A DNA stretch of 39,904 nucleotides from Clostridium sp. DSM 17811 (GCF_018861905.1 NZ_JAHLDU010000031.1:1-39904); one strand, 5' to 3'. Positions 15,363 to 24,177 are shown, counted from the stretch's first letter. Notes: generated from the sequence alone by a model not told the origin. Translations and numbers: made by a program.

Positions 15363-17594
15363 CTACCTCCTTTTGACACCAGTAATATTTGAGAACTCAG
15401 AAAAAGATAGTTTTTTATCTTTTTTGTTATAATATTCTTTGTAAATAACTTTCATGGAATTAAAATAATTGTCTTCACCAATGTGATTATAAACATTGTA
15501 AACTGTCAGTGGTCCCAAAGCATAAATTTTATTAGCCTTTAAAAATAATGAGACGTTGTACTTTGGAAGCATTGATAATTTGTTCATGTATTCAGGATTT
15601 CTTCGATAAAAGTTTCGATTCAATTCATTTGTTCCTTCTTTCCACTTTTTCAGCAATAAATTTTCTGCATAATGTTTTCCAAATTTGTTTTTCAAGAATA
15701 AATAAGTGCTAAAATCCGCAAAAGCTTCATTTGACCATTCATCGTGATTTTTATCTATTTGATTATGGTTGTTTGCGTTAGATGCATCTATTCCACCACC
15801 CCACCATTGATGAGCAATTTCATGGGTCATCGTAGCAAAAGTGTCGGAAGAAGCCTGCGATAAATTCACGTTGGATTTCTTATTTAAACAATCTTCAGAA
15901 ATACAAGAAACATTTCCTGCTTGAATTCCAGTTCCGCCCTTTACTCCTGATGTTACAACTACTTTAAGACTATCTCTACCTAGGGGCCCAAATTTTTCCG
16001 AAAAGAACGAGAATATATCCAGCGTGTCACTTCCCCTGGATTCAAATTCTTTTCTCGCAGCTAATGGATAAAAAAACTCCACATTTGTGCCCCTTACATT
16101 TCTTTCAAATATTCCATATCGTCCGGCTGTCAAAGATAAATCACTTAGTTTATCACAAGAAAAACTCCAAGTAGTAAAACCATCGTGCTCAGAAATTTTG
16201 CGATTTTTATCTCCCTCAGTTATGACTGTAAACTTTGAGTCTATTTTTATTGTCCCTTCAATAATCCTATCATTTTGTTTAACACAAACAACTGGAGCAA
16301 TGTCTATATTGTGCCCTAGACTTACATAATTTTTGTTAACTCCTTGGGAAAAATCTCCATTTACACTTAAGGTTTTCGGTGTACCTGAATACCTTATACT
16401 TAGTTTAGCTTTAGTATTTTGGGGAATGCTTGTTTCAAAAACATTTCCACGTACTGCGCCATTCAAAATCTTGGACGAAACCTGTGTGTAGTTTATGTCT
16501 ACATTGTCTAACTTGATCCCATTAATGTGGTAACCGTCTGCTAATTTAAAATATATGTTTTGAGGCTTATCAGTACCGTTTTGCAGTTCTTGAAAATAAA
16601 CTCCGGTAGCATAATTTTTGTCTTTTTCTATCTTAAGATCTACAAATATATTTGAAGTTCCTATGATATTTGTGTTTACAGCCGTGTCATTTTTACCGCT
16701 AATCATTGTTGACGCCAAATCCGTAAGTGAAACTGATTGGAAAATTGGTTCATTTTGAAAAACAAAAAATATTCCAGAAAGAGAAATCAAAAAGCAAATC
16801 GGCAGCATCTTATATTTTCTACAGTTTTTAAAGAAAGATTTAAATAGTCCTTTTTCATAACATCTATCGCACAACATTCCGAATAAAAATATGGACACAG
16901 CTACCGATAATCCAAACAACCTATTCCAGAGCATTCCCAAAACAATATTTCCGCTTCCGAAATTTTCGGAAAATCCACTAGCTCCTGTCTGAACCCACAT
17001 ATATTGATAACTGATAGTTCCTGCCACAAAACTAAAAAGCACCGCTAAAAGCATAATAATGCAGGTTATATTAGCGTTTCTAAATATAAGATAAAATCCT
17101 GCGGTCATAAGAATTGTTAGCACAATCGAACCCAAAATTATTATGGAGTAACTGAGTAGGAAATAACTAAAATTGGTTAAACTACCCATGTTAAATATAT
17201 AGTGAGGGATCATAATTATCATTGAACCGACTGTTGAAATAAGACCAGCACATATTAAGCCTGTAATTTTGGTTAAATTTATCTTTATAGAACTTGATAT
17301 TGGTTCAATTATATAATTAACTCTAAACCTAAGTATTTTGTCAAACTCAAAAACTGTTAATGCAGTAAACGCAAGAGTTGAAAGTACTGCCCCTGCCTTT
17401 GTCGGAAAAAGTATCGTTTGAGATAAAAGAGTAGAGCTATTTATTCCCAATATCAACTTGCTAATATCTTCGGTAATGTAGGTTGAAAGTAGTGCACCAA
17501 TCAAAGGAAAAACTGACGTAAGCAATATAATTATTTGAGTAAATCTGGACTTCAGAATCCGCTTTGTTTCATAGGCAAAAAATGCATTCCTCAT
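15363..17594 (-). CDS. ABC-2 permease fused to an M1-family metallopeptidase domain
   Basis: This 743-residue protein has about seven membrane segments in residues 1-285, followed by a large soluble C-terminal domain. That domain contains the zinc motif HEIAHQWWGG (about residues 589-598) and a downstream NEAF whose glutamate is the expected third zinc ligand, as in M1 aminopeptidases. The spacing from HEXXH to that glutamate is 27 residues instead of the usual 18 because of an inserted Asn/Asp/His-rich loop. The position of the M1 GAMEN motif is occupied by a diverged GIQAGN. The domain should face outside the cell. The start directly follows the ATPase stop. Cleaving a peptide substrate while exporting or sensing it is a plausible role, but inference. 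Confidence 0.82.
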   Translation of the reverse strand: MRNAFFAYETKRILKSRFTQIIILLTSVFPLIGALLSTYITEDISKLILGINSSTLLSQTILFPTKAGAVLSTLAFTALTVFEFDKILRFRVNYIIEPISSSIKINLTKITGLICAGLISTVGSMIIMIPHYIFNMGSLTNFSYFLLSYSIIILGSIVLTILMTAGFYLIFRNANITCIIMLLAVLFSFVAGTISYQYMWVQTGASGFSENFGSGNIVLGMLWNRLFGLSVAVSIFLFGMLCDRCYEKGLFKSFFKNCRKYKMLPICFLISLSGIFFVFQNEPIFQSVSLTDLASTMISGKNDTAVNTNIIGTSNIFVDLKIEKDKNYATGVYFQELQNGTDKPQNIYFKLADGYHINGIKLDNVDINYTQVSSKILNGAVRGNVFETSIPQNTKAKLSIRYSGTPKTLSVNGDFSQGVNKNYVSLGHNIDIAPVVCVKQNDRIIEGTIKIDSKFTVITEGDKNRKISEHDGFTTWSFSCDKLSDLSLTAGRYGIFERNVRGTNVEFFYPLAARKEFESRGSDTLDIFSFFSEKFGPLGRDSLKVVVTSGVKGGTGIQAGNVSCISEDCLNKKSNVNLSQASSDTFATMTHEIAHQWWGGGIDASNANNHNQIDKNHDEWSNEAFADFSTYLFLKNKFGKHYAENLLLKKWKEGTNELNRNFYRRNPEYMNKLSMLPKYNVSLFLKANKIYALGPLTVYNVYNHIGEDNYFNSMKVIYKEYYNKKDKKLSFSEFSNITGVKRR

Positions 17595-18473
17595 TTAATG
17601 GACACCCCCATTGTGTATGACGTATGTGTACGCATCTTCCAGGGTAGGCTCTATCAGTGTAATAGAGCTTTCTATTTCTTTGCCAATAACACGACAAGAG
17701 ATGCCATTACCGGTAAACAATTTGGATGTGATTTTGTACTTGCCTCCAATTCTTTTTTCTAAAGCCTCGTTATCCTTTTCCTCAATAAAACCAACATGTC
17801 CGTGTACAGCTTTTATTAAATCAGGCGAAGTTCCATCAAATAAAATCGTACCTTTATTAATGATTATGATTCTATTGCAAATGGCTTGTATATCATCGAT
17901 GATGTGAGTGGAAAGTAATACTATTTTGTCGTTTGCAGTCTGTGAAAATATATTTCTGAATTTAATTCTTTCTTCTGGGTCAAGTCCAACTGTAGGTTCA
18001 TCTAAAATGATAAGTTCAGGATTTCCAAGTAATATTTGTGCTATACCAACACGCTGCCTCTGACCCCCTGAAAGAGTTTTAATTTTTAAATTTCTTTTTT
18101 CTTGCAAATTAGCCTGTTCAATAGCGTGTCCGATAATATCTTTCACGTTGTTTTTAATTTCTTTTAATGCACACATGTAATCCAAAAACTCATAAACTGT
18201 TAATTCGTCATATAAACCAAAGCTTTGCGGCAAATAACCCAACTGCTTTCTGAGTTCTTTTTCGTGTTTTTGGATTGAATTACCATCAACAATTATTTCG
18301 CCGGATGTCGGTATTATCTGCGATACCAATAGTTTCATAAAGGTACTTTTTCCAGCACCGTTTGGACCCAAAAGTCCTATAAAACTCGGGTTGTTCACTT
18401 CCAAACTCACGTTACTTAGTGCCTTTTTTCCTGTTTTGTATGTCATACTCACGTTTTTGATACTGATTTTCAT
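17595..18473 (-). CDS. ABC transporter ATP-binding protein
   Basis: This 292-residue protein has Walker [10 protein letters not shown], signature LSGGQRQR, Walker B LIILDEP, the TVGLDPEER D-loop and H-loop STHIID. An extra C-terminal region of about 75 residues (residues 215-292) is common in ATPases of ABC-2 exporters. It is the first gene of the operon with the M1-fused and the compact permeases, and it follows the histidine kinase after an 86-base gap that contains its own promoter. AAGGAG is 13 bases from the ATG, somewhat far. Confidence 0.9.
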   Translation of the reverse strand: MKISIKNVSMTYKTGKKALSNVSLEVNNPSFIGLLGPNGAGKSTFMKLLVSQIIPTSGEIIVDGNSIQKHEKELRKQLGYLPQSFGLYDELTVYEFLDYMCALKEIKNNVKDIIGHAIEQANLQEKRNLKIKTLSGGQRQRVGIAQILLGNPELIILDEPTVGLDPEERIKFRNIFSQTANDKIVLLSTHIIDDIQAICNRIIIINKGTILFDGTSPDLIKAVHGHVGFIEEKDNEALEKRIGGKYKITSKLFTGNGISCRVIGKEIESSITLIEPTLEDAYTYVIHNGGVH

Positions 18474-18486
18474 AACTACTGTTACA

Positions 18487-18529
18487 CTCCTTTTTCATGG
18501 TTTACTCATATAATAGCACCTCCAACTTA
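18487..18529 (-). promoter_or_regulatory. Promoter block of ABC-2/M1 operon (twin of 14481-14523)
   Basis: The block includes TATTAT (-10), the motif TAAGTTGGAGG within and upstream of the spacer, and AAAGGAG. It agrees at 35 of 43 positions with the block before the FtsX-type operon. The two operons flank each other downstream of one two-component system, which is the obvious candidate regulator. Confidence 0.6.
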
Positions 18530-18559
18530 CATTTCTGTGACTTTTGTGTGAGAGATTAG

Positions 18560-19549
18560 TCACTTTGGGAAACGAATGGCAAATATCGCACCGCCCTGCG
18601 AGTGATTTTTTGCTGTAATCGTCCCTCCCTGCCGTGTTATAATCATCTTGCAGAGAGAAAGTCCAATCCCGTATCCTGTAGCGTTTGGGTTTTTCCCACG
18701 ATAAAACCTGTCAAACAGGCAGGGTAAATCTTCTTTTTCAAAGCCCACGCCGCTGTCGTGGATGGCAATCTCGGTAAATAGTAGGTTGTCCGTGCAAATA
18801 ATCTCAATCTTCCCGTTCTCGCCTGCGCTCTCCATGCAATTTTTGAGGATGTTTTGAATTGCTTCCGAAAGCCAACCTGAATCGCCTTGAATAATCATCC
18901 CTTTCGGTGCATCTATTTGAAAATCAATATCGTGCAGTTCCATTGGGATTAAAAACGGGCGAAGCGCGGCGCATATCAAGTTGTTTACATCTATCTGCTC
19001 GCTTTTAAGCACCACAATGCCCGCGTCCAAGCGGGATAATTTCAATAGGGAAGTAATCAGCCAATCCATCCGCACAAGCAATTCCTCTATTTCCCGCACA
19101 AATGCTTTCCGCTGGTTTTCATCAGGATTATTCGCAAGCAATGACAGAATGAGGTTAACGGATGTGAGCGGGGTTCGGAGTTGGTGGGCTATGTCGGCCA
19201 AGGAACCTGCAAGATGTTCTTTTTCTTTTTTTAGCACATCATTTTGCTCCCGAATGCGCAACGTCATTTTTGTTATCTCGCTGTGCAGAATGGAAAGTTC
19301 GCCCTCGTCCGATTCACCAATATAAAGATGGTCAACATTATGAAGCACAAGATCGATTTGATCTGAAATCCGCGCAATGCTTTTGTATCGAGCTTTGGTA
19401 AACACGAAAAACGCTGTGCCAAAGGCTACGACAGACGCAATGACAAGGATTCCCGCCAACCTATTTATTTCAAATCCCAGTATTACAACTACGGCGGCCA
19501 TTAAGGAGAACAAAATGGTAAACTGCCGAAACTCTCTATTCCGAAGCAT
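18560..19549 (-). CDS. Sensor histidine kinase
   Basis: This 329-residue kinase has two N-terminal membrane helices (about 12-28 and 33-51) joined by a very short loop, so there is almost no extracytoplasmic sensor. Such intramembrane-sensing kinases often depend on a transporter for signal input, as BceS does on BceAB. The phospho-acceptor is His122 in DIAHQLRTPLTS. The ATP-binding domain has an N box (NILKNCMES), the G1 motif DSGVGF and the G2 motif GYGIGLSL. Its start overlaps the response regulator end by 14 bases. Confidence 0.9.
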   Translation of the reverse strand: MLRNREFRQFTILFSLMAAVVVILGFEINRLAGILVIASVVAFGTAFFVFTKARYKSIARISDQIDLVLHNVDHLYIGESDEGELSILHSEITKMTLRIREQNDVLKKEKEHLAGSLADIAHQLRTPLTSVNLILSLLANNPDENQRKAFVREIEELLVRMDWLITSLLKLSRLDAGIVVLKSEQIDVNNLICAALRPFLIPMELHDIDFQIDAPKGMIIQGDSGWLSEAIQNILKNCMESAGENGKIEIICTDNLLFTEIAIHDSGVGFEKEDLPCLFDRFYRGKNPNATGYGIGLSLCKMIITRQGGTITAKNHSQGGAIFAIRFPK

Positions 19550-20222
19550 ACTCGCCCCCCAATCTATACCCCGTACCGCGAACGGTCAGAATTATCTGCG
19601 GGCTTGCTGGGTTGTTCTCTATCTTCTCCCGCAAGCGTTTAATATACACGGTTAATGTATTATCATTGACAAATTCGCCCGCCGCATCCCACAATTCGTC
19701 AAGTAGCCTACCCCTCGTGATAATACTTTTGGGGCTTCCGATAAACACCAGCAACAAGCGGTACTCTAATGCTGAAAGGAAAACCTCGTTGCCATTTTTT
19801 TTCACAACGCCGCTTGCCGTATCGACATAAAGCCCGCGAATTTCAAAACCCGACCCAGAATGCCCACTTTTTCGCAGGGCAGTTCTAATTCGCGCAATTA
19901 ATTCGCGCGGACGAAAAGGCTTGGTGATATAGTCGTCCGCGCCCATGTTCAGTCCGGTAACAACACTTGATTCATCGCCCGAAGCCGTCAGAAAGATAAC
20001 GGGAACATCTTGCGTTTCTTTGATTTCCGTGCAAACCGTAAAGCCATTTCCATCAGGCAAAGAAATATCAATTAACGCCAAGTCAAATTTATTCCCGGCA
20101 AGTGCGGCAATGGCTTCACTCCGCGTAGGGGCGTGAGTGACTGTAAATCCCTCCGAGCGGAGCAAAAGCATAAGGTTTCTGGCGATTGCCTTATCGTCCT
20201 CAACCAAAAATATCCGTTTCAT
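19536..20222 (-). CDS. OmpR/PhoB family response regulator
   Basis: This 228-residue regulator has an N-terminal receiver with the acidic pair EDD (8-10), phospho-acceptor Asp52 in LIDISLPDG and Lys in ITKPFRPREL. A C-terminal winged helix follows (YRLLLVFIGSP to RGTGYRL). The ATG overlaps the stop of a small HTH gene (ATATGA), so it is translationally coupled to it. It probably controls the two downstream ABC operons, which share promoter sequence. Confidence 0.93.
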   Translation of the reverse strand: MKRIFLVEDDKAIARNLMLLLRSEGFTVTHAPTRSEAIAALAGNKFDLALIDISLPDGNGFTVCTEIKETQDVPVIFLTASGDESSVVTGLNMGADDYITKPFRPRELIARIRTALRKSGHSGSGFEIRGLYVDTASGVVKKNGNEVFLSALEYRLLLVFIGSPKSIITRGRLLDELWDAAGEFVNDNTLTVYIKRLREKIENNPASPQIILTVRGTGYRLGGEYASE

Positions 20223-20341
20223 ATATTTTCACCATCCTTTAGTTTACTGCGCCTATATCGCCCAGCAGAGCGATGGTACACTACTATTCTCTCTGTGATT
20301 CCCCAATTTTTCGCGGCTTCTTTTGTCGTTATATAATTCAC
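20219..20341 (-). CDS. Small HTH protein upstream of and coupled to the response regulator
   Basis: GTG 20341 has a good ribosome binding site, GGAGGTG, about eight bases upstream, and the 40-codon frame ends in TGA overlapping the ATG of the response regulator. The peptide begins MNYITTKEAAKNWGITER, the recognisable start of an excisionase/MerR-like helix-turn-helix. It lacks the usual wing and C-terminal half seen in 60-90 residue relatives, and its last 20 residues are Arg/Lys-rich. It may be a decayed gene kept as a coupling leader, or a functional micro-regulator. Confidence 0.55.
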   Translation of the reverse strand: MNYITTKEAAKNWGITERIVVYHRSAGRYRRSKLKDGENI

Positions 20342-20458
20342 GCATAACACCTCCATAACTCTATTGTATTTATTTTCACAGAAATTTACAAGCTGAGGTA
20401 TAAAACAAAAAAATACAGGAGCCAACGGTCGGTTTAATAATATTAGTGGGTAAACATA

Positions 20459-20599
20459 TTGGCAAAAAACAATACTCATTATAAAGAAAAAAGAAATGAA
20501 CTACTTATAAAATTGTTGGATATTTTTATGAGTTATGGATATGAAAATACGACACTTTCATTGATTATAAAAGAAATTGGCATATCCACTTTACGGTAA
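20459..20599 (+). pseudogene. Truncated TetR family regulator (N-terminus only)
   Basis: A TTG-initiated frame of 46 codons reads as the first helices of a TetR DNA-binding domain (ELLIKLLDIFMSYGYENTTL followed by LIIKEIGIST). It stops at TAA exactly where the recognition helix (GALYHYF-like) should start. The rest of the gene is missing. It runs into the SecA gene on the same strand, so a deletion between the two probably removed the 3' part. Confidence 0.65.
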
Positions 20600-20669
20600 T
20601 AATAGTATAATAAAGCATATAGCTTACATAGTAGCTATAAAATATGATGTAGTTAGTGAGGTAATATAT

Positions 20670-23069
20670 ATGCCAAAGAGTATGTTAAAAAAGATTGAAA
20701 ATATATCTAATAAAGCCGAGTACAATGACTATAAAAAGATTGTAGATGAGATAAATCATGTTAAATTTGACTCTTTAAATAAGGAGAAACTTTTATATAA
20801 ATCAATAGAACTGAAAATGAAGGTTTCACAAGGAGTTTGTATTGATGAAATAATGATACAAGCCTTCGCACTTGTAAAAGAAGCAATTAGAATAGCCTTA
20901 GGCTTTGAGGCTTATGATGAGCAAATAATAGCTGGTATAGCAATGCATAGAGGAAGGCTTATTGAAATGCAGACAGGGGAAGGTAAAACAATAGCTGCAG
21001 TATTTCCTGCATATCTAAATGCACTTTCTGGCCTTGGTTGCCACATTCTTACTTTTAATGATTATCTTGCAGCTCGTGATGCAGTGTGGATGGGTCCAAT
21101 ATATGAAATGCTTGGGCTTAGAGTAGGTTTTGTGCAGGATAATATGAAAATGCAAGATAAACAAAAGGCTTATTTATGTGATGTTACTTATATAACAGCA
21201 AAAGTAGCTGGATTTGATTATCTAAGAGACTCAATTTGTTATGAAGAAAACGAATGTATCCAGCGTCCCTTTAATTTTGTTATTGTGGATGAAGCGGACT
21301 CTATAATAATTGATGAAGCAAAAATACCATTGGTAATTGCAGCAGGAGGATATCAAAATGATAATACTCTTTCGTCGACCATGGATATTATAAAAGGGCT
21401 TAAACCTAAAATTCATTATGACAAGGATGAGTATGAAAGAAATGCATTTCTAACAGAAATAGGATTAAACCTTGTGGAAGCGCAATTATGTTGTGATAAT
21501 CTATACTCTGACGAAAATATTAAATTGCTTAATGAAGTACATAATACACTTTATGCGGAAGTTATATTAAAAAAGGACATAGATTATATTGTACGAGATG
21601 ATAAAATCGAAATGGTAGATGAATTTACTGGGCGTATAGCAGAAAATAGGCATTGGCCAGATGAGATTCAAGAAGCTCTTGAGGCTAAGGAAAAACTTGA
21701 GTTTAAATCCAAGGGGAGAATTATGAATCAGATAACTCTTCAAAGTTTTATTATGCTTTATAAAAAGGTTGCTGGAATGACAGCCACAGCTATGGATTCT
21801 GCTGAGGAGATTAGCGAGTTTTATGGGCTTGAAGTATTTGTTATCCCTTCACATGTACCTTGCAACAGAATAGATTATCCAGATGTAATATTCACTCATA
21901 AGGAAGCAAAGTATAAGGCTTTAATAAATGAAATTACAAGCGTACATGCAACTGGACAACCTATTTTAATTGGAAATTCAAGTGTATTGGAATCAGACTA
22001 CATGGCATTAAAATTAAAAAAGCTTGGTATTGAGTGCCAGGTCTTAAATGCTAAAAATGATGAGCTAGAAGCAGAAATCATTGAACAGGCAGGCGTAATA
22101 GGTGCAGTTACTGTTTCAACTAATATGGCTGGAAGAGGTGCTGACATAAAATTAGGTGGAACAAAATGCGAAAGTAAAGATAAGGTTATTGCTTTAGGTG
22201 GATTGTACGTTATTGGGACAAACAGATACGAGAGTAAGCGTATTGATAAGCAACTTAGAGGTAGGGCTGGTCGTCAAGGTGATGTTGGCATGTTCAGGTT
22301 CTTTATAAGCCTAGAAGATGATTTGATTAAAAAGTATGGTATTGATAAAATAATTCCTGCATATATTAGACCCAAAAATCAAGAAGAACCAATTGATGAC
22401 CCTAGAATAGCACGTAAGATAAACCAGGTACAGAGAATTATTCAAGGGCAGAATTCTGATTTGCGTAGAGCTCTATGGAAATATTCTTCATTATTAGAAA
22501 GACATAGGCTCCAGGTATATCATAGGCGGTTGGAAATACTAGAGGATATTGATCCCCTTAATGTGCTAGAAAATGAAAATCAAAAACTTTATGAAAAATT
22601 AAATACACTATTTGGTGAAAAATGTATAAATAAACTTGAAAAACAAGTGGCTTTATATAATATAGATGAAAGCTTTGCTAATTACCTGGCTGAGGTAGTC
22701 ATTATTCAAGAGGGCATAAATTTAAACATCATTGGCGGTAAGAACCCTTTTAGGGAACTTCAAAGAGAAACAAATTTATGCTTTAATACTTTGCAGCAGG
22801 ACATATTAGAAAATATTTTAATGGACTTTACCAATATGGAATTATCTGAAAGTGGACTCTCAAGCTTACGCGAGCGAATAGAACCGCCTACATCCACTTG
22901 GACTTATCTTGTTAAAGACAATGCTATTATGGATTCGCTTAGTTCGATACTAACCGGAAGTTTAGGTGGTGGAAGTGTTCGTATTGCAACATTTGCAGGA
23001 GCGCCTATTGTATCTATAATAAGATTCATTAAAAAAAGTTCAATATCTATAAAAAATAAATTTAAATAA
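20670..23069 (+). CDS. Orphan SecA family preprotein translocase ATPase
   Basis: The start ATG 20670 follows GAGGT by about eight bases; the frame is open further upstream but that part overlaps the TetR relic. The 799-residue protein carries Walker A MQTGEGKT (100-107), Walker B VDEADS, the TNMAGRGADIKLGG motif and the GRAGRQGD arginine finger of SecA. It lacks the cysteine-rich zinc motif at the C-terminus and instead ends with a glycine-rich hydrophobic stretch (around ILTGSLGGGSVRIATFAGA) and a basic tail. No SecY2 or accessory Sec gene is visible here. It is therefore a SecA2-like or specialised paralogue rather than the housekeeping secA. Confidence 0.82.
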   Translation: MPKSMLKKIENISNKAEYNDYKKIVDEINHVKFDSLNKEKLLYKSIELKMKVSQGVCIDEIMIQAFALVKEAIRIALGFEAYDEQIIAGIAMHRGRLIEMQTGEGKTIAAVFPAYLNALSGLGCHILTFNDYLAARDAVWMGPIYEMLGLRVGFVQDNMKMQDKQKAYLCDVTYITAKVAGFDYLRDSICYEENECIQRPFNFVIVDEADSIIIDEAKIPLVIAAGGYQNDNTLSSTMDIIKGLKPKIHYDKDEYERNAFLTEIGLNLVEAQLCCDNLYSDENIKLLNEVHNTLYAEVILKKDIDYIVRDDKIEMVDEFTGRIAENRHWPDEIQEALEAKEKLEFKSKGRIMNQITLQSFIMLYKKVAGMTATAMDSAEEISEFYGLEVFVIPSHVPCNRIDYPDVIFTHKEAKYKALINEITSVHATGQPILIGNSSVLESDYMALKLKKLGIECQVLNAKNDELEAEIIEQAGVIGAVTVSTNMAGRGADIKLGGTKCESKDKVIALGGLYVIGTNRYESKRIDKQLRGRAGRQGDVGMFRFFISLEDDLIKKYGIDKIIPAYIRPKNQEEPIDDPRIARKINQVQRIIQGQNSDLRRALWKYSSLLERHRLQVYHRRLEILEDIDPLNVLENENQKLYEKLNTLFGEKCINKLEKQVALYNIDESFANYLAEVVIIQEGINLNIIGGKNPFRELQRETNLCFNTLQQDILENILMDFTNMELSESGLSSLRERIEPPTSTWTYLVKDNAIMDSLSSILTGSLGGGSVRIATFAGAPIVSIIRFIKKSSISIKNKFK

Positions 23070-23151
23070 TAAAACCATGATCCATTTTTATAAAATAACG
23101 AGTTGAAATTGATTATACAGAATTTGCAGTAATTATGAGAGGAGAGCTTAT

Positions 23152-23427
23152 ATGCAAAATAAAACTTCAATGTCAAATATAAGTAATATACTTGGTATTA
23201 TTTCTCTGGTTATTCCCACAATTATACTCTTGCTTATACTAAATTGGCTTTTTAAAATAACACCTTTTCAAAGATTAGAAGGTTTCGCCATAATGGTAAC
23301 ACCTTTTATATGTCCAATAGCAATTATTTTGGCAATTGTTTCAAGAATGGTATCTTTTAACAAATTTCGGAAGATAAGTATTGTTTTTAATGTACTTCTA
23401 ATTCCACTGCCATTCTTATTCTGGTAG
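23152..23427 (+). CDS. Small three-helix membrane protein downstream of SecA
   Basis: A 91-residue protein with three hydrophobic segments (about 14-33, 45-63, 75-90) and AGGAGAG about six bases before the ATG. It lies 82 bases after the SecA gene on the same strand and before a bidirectional terminator, so it may be in the same transcript. I do not recognise the family. A membrane partner for the SecA paralogue is possible but only suggested by position. Confidence 0.6.
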   Translation: MQNKTSMSNISNILGIISLVIPTIILLLILNWLFKITPFQRLEGFAIMVTPFICPIAIILAIVSRMVSFNKFRKISIVFNVLLIPLPFLFW

Positions 23428-23455
23428 TTGAAAATATTATTTTTGGTGTTTAATA

Positions 23456-23495
23456 AAAAGATAGATACTACCTTAAATTACATTATCTATCTTTT
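23456..23495. terminator. Bidirectional terminator between convergent genes
   Basis: AAAAGATAGATA (23456-23467) pairs perfectly with TATCTATCTTTT (23484-23495), with the A-run and T-run on the two sides. It can terminate the SecA transcript (+) and the gene at 23571-24029 (-). Confidence 0.75.
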
Positions 23496-23570
23496 CCTTA
23501 TTAAATCTCATAACTAATTTATTAATATAATTTTCCCTCCTTTTAATTCTTAAATTTTAGCTTTTAAAAT

Positions 23571-24029
23571 TTATACAGATTCTTCTTTTTCTGTAATGTA
23601 CCATTCACCTTTTATATTTTTAATAGTAAATGTAATTGGTATATTTGATGAACCCCCTAAAAGATTGTTTTGTAAATCCATTACTTTAACTGAATAAGTC
23701 ATTTTCACATAAACTATACCCGCCACTCTAATTCGTGAATTTTCCTTTAAGCTAAAATCTACTTTATAAGTTTTTTTATTATTCACTGGATAAGCATTAT
23801 ATATATTTGTTCTTTCAAATACTTGTTGTGACATATGTTTAGGCAATTCATTAGTGTATCCCTTATTAGTCAAAAATGCTTCTTTTACTAAATTGTAAGT
23901 ATCTGACTGTGAAAACCATCCAGGCATAATTTTAGTATATGCATAAGTACTCATAATGCCTAGGCATAGTATAATTCCTATACTTAGTATTATATTTTTT
24001 TTAATATATTGCTTCACTTTATTAAGCAT
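23571..24029 (-). CDS. Hypothetical membrane-anchored extracytoplasmic protein
   Basis: A 152-residue protein with one N-terminal membrane helix (about 13-31) and a soluble outside domain of about 120 residues, rich in beta-strand pattern and ending TFTIKNIKGEWYITEKEE. That ending resembles proteins with NTF2-like or DUF4878-like folds, but I cannot assign it. It is transcribed from copy B of the recurrent promoter module (24133-24177), 110 bases upstream. Function unknown. Confidence 0.65.
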   Translation of the reverse strand: MLNKVKQYIKKNIILSIGIILCLGIMSTYAYTKIMPGWFSQSDTYNLVKEAFLTNKGYTNELPKHMSQQVFERTNIYNAYPVNNKKTYKVDFSLKENSRIRVAGIVYVKMTYSVKVMDLQNNLLGGSSNIPITFTIKNIKGEWYITEKEESV

Positions 24030-24132
24030 ATTTACACCCCTTTTTTTATTCCAAACCCTTCTTTTTAAACTTCATTATTTTCTACAATTACATTCATTTC
24101 AATCTTTCCTCCAATTTCTTACTAACACTATA

Positions 24133-24177
24133 TATTTAACTATAACACAATTACCATAAATCAAGAATATTTTTACC
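24133..24177 (-). promoter_or_regulatory. Recurrent promoter module, copy B
   Basis: The minus strand has a TATAGT -10 (24144-24139), the spacer ATTTATGGTAATTGTGT and TCTTGA in the -35 position. It agrees with copy A at 34 of 45 positions, ungapped, with the highest identity in the spacer. Confidence 0.6.

Noticed and set aside
20577-20669. 31-residue N-terminal extension of SecA
   Set aside because: It overlaps the end of the TetR relic and has no ribosome binding site; the ATG at 20670 has one and fits SecA N-termini.
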